Source: DASUPK01 sp035456265 (GTDB lineage Bacteria > Actinomycetota > Thermoleophilia > Solirubrobacterales > 70-9). From it: 8,322 nucleotides of DNA. The notes under the pieces were generated by a model that saw nothing but the letters and a program-made list of their open reading frames with translations, did no database searches and had not been told where the DNA came from. This document shows, piece by piece, positions 6,068 to 8,322 of this stretch. The DNA is taken from assembly GCA_035456265.1 (NCBI GenBank), contig DATIDP010000212.1, forward strand, positions 1-8,322. The letters run 5' to 3'. Numbering within the stretch: the stretch's first letter is position 1; every line of letters starts with the position of its first letter. Both the position numbers and the translations under genes were made by a program.

Positions 6068-7674
6068 ACGGCGTCGCCGCGAGCCTCGGCGAGGTGGGGC
6101 TCCCGATGCCCGTCGACTCGCTCGCCTCCCGGGACTGGGACGCGATCGTGGTCGGCGGCGGGCACAATGGCCTCGCCGCTGCCGCCTATCTCGCGCGGGC
6201 CGGGAAGAGCGTCCTGGTGCTGGAGCGGCGCGAGCGGCTCGGCGGCGCCTGCACGCTCGAGAGGCCCTTCGACGACGACCGTTTCGTGATCAGCCCATGC
6301 GCCTACGTGGTCGGGCTGCTCGACGAGGTCGTGATCCGGGAGCTGCGCCTGCGCGAGCGCGGCCTCCGCGTCTTCGTCGCCGATCCGAACCTCTGGGTCC
6401 CGTTCGAGGACGGCAGCTCCTTCGGCCAGTGGCTTGACGACGAGCGGACGGAGAGGAACCTCGACGAGCTTGGGGTCTCCGAGGCGGACAAGAAGGGCTA
6501 TTGGGCCTACGAGGAGCTCTTCGACCAGGTCCGGATCAAGCTCCGGAAGGGCGAGCGCGACACCTGGGTCGGAGACACCCCGACGCGGGACGAGATCGAG
6601 GAGATCCTGGACGGAAACCAGACCATGATCGACCTCGTCTTCGAGGCCTCGATCGCGGACGTGCTCGACGCCCACCTCTACGACGAGCGCCTCAAGACCG
6701 CGCTCTACGGCCAGGGGATCATCGGCACGTGGGGCGGTCCCCGGGAACCCGGAACCGCTTCGATCAAGCTCATGCACTACCAGGGGGACCTCGAGGGCCA
6801 GGGGCCGGTCTGGGGCTACGTCGAGGGGGGCATGGGAATGGTGAGCTTCGCGATCGCCGACGCCGCGCGCGAATCCGGAGCGGTGCTGGCCTGCGGGGTC
6901 CCGGTCTCGGCGATCCACCCCGGCGAAGGGGTGGAGCTCGAGGACGGGACCCGGCTGCGCTCCAGCACAGTGCTCTGCAACGCTGATCCGAAGCGGCTGC
7001 TTGGGCTGCTCGACGGAGCGGACGTGGATGCGGACTTCAAGCGGCGGCTCGAGGATTGGAAGGTCCGCAGCCCCGTCGTCAAGTTCAACGCCGCCCTCGA
7101 GCGGCTGCCGACCTGGACCGCCGCCCCCGGGGAGACCTGGCCCGCACACGCGACGATCGACGTCTGTGGCTCCATGGAGGAGGCCCAGCGTGCGTTCGAG
7201 GCCTGCGCCGCCGGCGAGCCCGCCGTCGGCTTCGGGGAGATCTACGTCCAGACCGGCTACGACCCCTCGCCGGCTCCCGAGGGCAAGCATCTGTTGAGCG
7301 TCTTCGGCCAGTACGCGCCCTACGAGATCAGCGACGGCGACTGGGATTCCCGTCGGGACGACGTCGCCAAGCAGTTCATCGACCTGATCTCGCGCTTCGC
7401 GCCGGACCTCCCGGAGTGCCTGATCGACCACGAGGTCCTCGGCCCCCCCGACATCGAGGAGCGGATCGGCCTGACCGGAGGCAACATCTTTCAGGGCGAG
7501 GTCACGCCCGACCAGATGTGGGAGGGGCGCCTCAGCGCCCGCACCCCCGTTCCCGGTCTCTACCTCTGCGGCGCGGCGACACATCCGGCGGGGAGCGTGA
7601 TCGGCCTGAACGGCCGGAACGCCGCCGAGGCGGTCCTCGCGGACGCGGGCGTTGCGATCGGCGCGGCCGCCTAG
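6064..7674 (+). CDS. Phytoene-desaturase-like FAD oxidoreductase FAD-2
   Basis: Complete paralogue of the truncated FAD-1 gene at the left edge; substrate unknown. The 536-residue product has an N-terminal FAD Rossmann motif, WDAIVVGGGHNGLAAAAYLA (25-44), and VLVLERR with E54 for the ribose. GPREPGTAS (225-233) and GYVEGGMGMVSFAIADAA (251-268) follow, then GGNIFQGEVTPDQMW (472-486) and the C-terminal FAD motif GLYLCGAATHPAGSVIGLNG (498-517). Length and layout fit the phytoene dehydrogenase/PYROXD2-like group. No signal peptide or membrane segment is evident. The start shown is GTG 6064, overlapping the Rieske stop by four bases and suggesting coupling. ATG 6106 is an equally plausible start, preceded by AGGTGG at 8-nt spacing and giving 522 residues. 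Co-transcription with the Rieske gene suggests that the two act on successive intermediates, or that the flavoenzyme handles the Rieske product; this is inference. Confidence 0.9.
   Translation: MNGVAASLGEVGLPMPVDSLASRDWDAIVVGGGHNGLAAAAYLARAGKSVLVLERRERLGGACTLERPFDDDRFVISPCAYVVGLLDEVVIRELRLRERGLRVFVADPNLWVPFEDGSSFGQWLDDERTERNLDELGVSEADKKGYWAYEELFDQVRIKLRKGERDTWVGDTPTRDEIEEILDGNQTMIDLVFEASIADVLDAHLYDERLKTALYGQGIIGTWGGPREPGTASIKLMHYQGDLEGQGPVWGYVEGGMGMVSFAIADAARESGAVLACGVPVSAIHPGEGVELEDGTRLRSSTVLCNADPKRLLGLLDGADVDADFKRRLEDWKVRSPVVKFNAALERLPTWTAAPGETWPAHATIDVCGSMEEAQRAFEACAAGEPAVGFGEIYVQTGYDPSPAPEGKHLLSVFGQYAPYEISDGDWDSRRDDVAKQFIDLISRFAPDLPECLIDHEVLGPPDIEERIGLTGGNIFQGEVTPDQMWEGRLSARTPVPGLYLCGAATHPAGSVIGLNGRNAAEAVLADAGVAIGAAA
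6092..6097 (+). promoter_or_regulatory. Possible Shine-Dalgarno for an internal ATG start of FAD-2
   Basis: AGGTGG ends 8 nt before ATG 6106-6108, good spacing for a ribosome binding site and better than anything before GTG 6064 (GAGG at 6050-6053, 10 nt away). Because it is also made of ordinary Glu-Val-Gly codons, it may be coincidence. Confidence 0.35.
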
Positions 7675-7681
7675 GCCGGCC

Positions 7682-7711
7682 GCGACCGGCGTCGGAGGCG
7701 CGCCCTAGGCT
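7682..7711 (+). promoter_or_regulatory. Weak candidate promoter of the tetR-family gene
   Basis: GCGACC (7682-7687) is followed after 18 nt by TAGGCT (7706-7711), a TAnnnT -10 box ending six bases before ATG 7718. The -10 to start geometry equals that of FAD-1 (TAGGGT, six bases, ATC). The -35 match is poor and no copy of the palindrome is present, so the regulator may have weak constitutive expression in addition to read-through from the Rieske-FAD-2 operon. Confidence 0.3.
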
Positions 7712-7717
7712 GGAACC

Positions 7718-8322
7718 ATGGAGGCGAGCGCGCCCCGTGCGGAAGCGCCCGACGCCAGGGAGCGGATCCTCCGGGCCGCCACGGAGCTGATCGCCTCGGA
7801 CGGGATCGACGAGGTGAGGATCGCGCGGGTGGCGAATCGGGCGCGCGCGTCGACGGCCCTCGTCCATCACTACTTCTCCACCCGCGAGGAGCTGCTCGCG
7901 CAGGCGCTGCTCCAGTCCTTCCAGCTCGCCGCGGACGAGCGCTTCGGGGCGGGGCCCGCGGCGGCCGGCTCTGCAACAGAGGGGCTTGCGATCGCGATCG
8001 ACGAGTGCCTGCCAACGCCGGGAGAGGGGGAGCGCGAGTGGGTGCTCTGGGTCGAGCTCTGGCTGCGCGCGGCACGCGAGCCGGAGCTTCGGTCGGTCGC
8101 CGGCCGCATGTACGAGAGCTACCGCGAGTGGGTCGCCCGGGTGATCCGCCGCGGGGTGGAGAGCGGCGAGTTCCGCGAGGTCGACCCGGACGAGGTGGCC
8201 GATCTTGCCATGGCGCTGTTCGACGGGCTCGGCGTACGCGCTCTGATCCGCGACCCCGCGATGGATCTCGGCACGGCGCGCCGGGTGGCGGCCGAGCGGC
8301 TCGGCGCGGAACTTGGGGTTGA
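7718..8322 (+). CDS. TetR-family transcriptional regulator, 3' end at window edge
   Basis: DNA-binding regulator, usually a dimeric repressor released by a small ligand. The 201 visible codons are nearly the whole of a typical TetR protein; no stop is reached. Residues 13-60 are the TetR_N helix-turn-helix domain: RERILRAATELIASDGID, then VRIARVANRARASTALVHHY and FSTREELL. Residues from about 85 form the helical ligand/dimer domain, with WVLWVELWLRAAREPELR and FDGLGVRALIRDPAMD, resembling the BetI-type C-terminal domain (TetR_C_6). ATG 7718 gives the normal short leader before the first helix; no good Shine-Dalgarno precedes it. It lies 43 bp after FAD-2 on the same strand and may be co-transcribed. 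The two 18-bp palindromes at 1495 and 4851 are its obvious candidate targets. BetI-like C-termini occur in many regulators, so they do not establish choline control. Confidence 0.92.
   Translation, partial: MEASAPRAEAPDARERILRAATELIASDGIDEVRIARVANRARASTALVHHYFSTREELLAQALLQSFQLAADERFGAGPAAAGSATEGLAIAIDECLPTPGEGEREWVLWVELWLRAAREPELRSVAGRMYESYREWVARVIRRGVESGEFREVDPDEVADLAMALFDGLGVRALIRDPAMDLGTARRVAAERLGAELGV

Noticed and set aside
6025..7584. 519-codon minus-strand open frame opposite FAD-2
   Set aside because: Very long but antisense to a complete, motif-rich FAD oxidoreductase; composition typical of a shadow frame and no start context.
7675..7690. GCCGG/CCGGC inverted repeat after FAD-2 as a terminator
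   Set aside because: Only a 5-bp stem with no T-run; such repeats are expected by chance in this base composition.
7697..7709. Short palindromes GGCGCGCC and CCTAGG before the TetR gene as an autoregulatory site
   Set aside because: They are short, different from the 18-bp operator and expected by chance in GC-rich DNA.
7718..8322. Control by choline or betaine because the regulator's C-terminus is BetI-like
   Set aside because: BetI-type C-terminal domains occur in many TetR proteins with unrelated ligands; no choline dehydrogenase, betaine aldehyde dehydrogenase or transporter is in the window.

Overview
This is a strongly GC-rich window with G/C-dominated third codon positions, almost no intergenic space and long antisense shadow reading frames. 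A high-GC actinobacterium fits best, possibly Thermoleophilia/Solirubrobacterales-like. That placement is inferred from base composition and gene style, not from a marker gene. No tRNA, rRNA, CRISPR array, insertion sequence or other mobile element was seen. No gene-free stretch exceeds about 60 bases.

There are six protein genes in two divergent arms around a 58-bp intergenic region at 4831-4888. The leftward arm (minus strand) encodes an acyl-CoA dehydrogenase (3625-4830), an overlapping ADP-forming acyl-CoA synthetase with fused alpha and beta parts (1514-3625), and after 38 bp a phytoene-desaturase-like FAD oxidoreductase, FAD-1, that runs off the left edge (1-1475). The rightward arm (plus strand) encodes a Rieske non-haem iron oxygenase alpha subunit (4889-6067), a second, paralogous FAD oxidoreductase, FAD-2 (6064-7674), and a TetR-family regulator that runs off the right edge (7718-8322).

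The regulatory layout is the most interesting part. An 18-bp palindrome, consensus STTGACTACAARGTCAAS, occurs twice: at 4851-4868 in the centre of the divergent region, and at 1495-1512 just upstream of FAD-1. Each copy contains a TTGACT -35 box and is followed at 17-18 bp spacing by a TAnnnT -10 box. The -10 boxes end only 6-8 nt before the predicted start codons, so the transcripts should be leaderless. In the divergent region the two ATG codons lie at exactly equal distances from the palindrome centre. FAD-1 has no canonical start codon; the position predicted by promoter geometry is ATC.

Together the genes look like one regulon for breakdown of an unidentified carboxylic or oxygenated compound. 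The synthetase would activate an acid to its CoA ester and the dehydrogenase would introduce an alpha-beta double bond. The Rieske enzyme would add oxygen or cleave by hydroxylation, and the two FAD enzymes would perform further redox steps. The TetR protein is the natural candidate for binding the palindrome. The substrate is not known. The Rieske protein has Glu rather than Asp at the inter-cofactor bridging position, a feature described for carnitine monooxygenase CntA and its relatives, which makes a quaternary-ammonium-type substrate one hypothesis.
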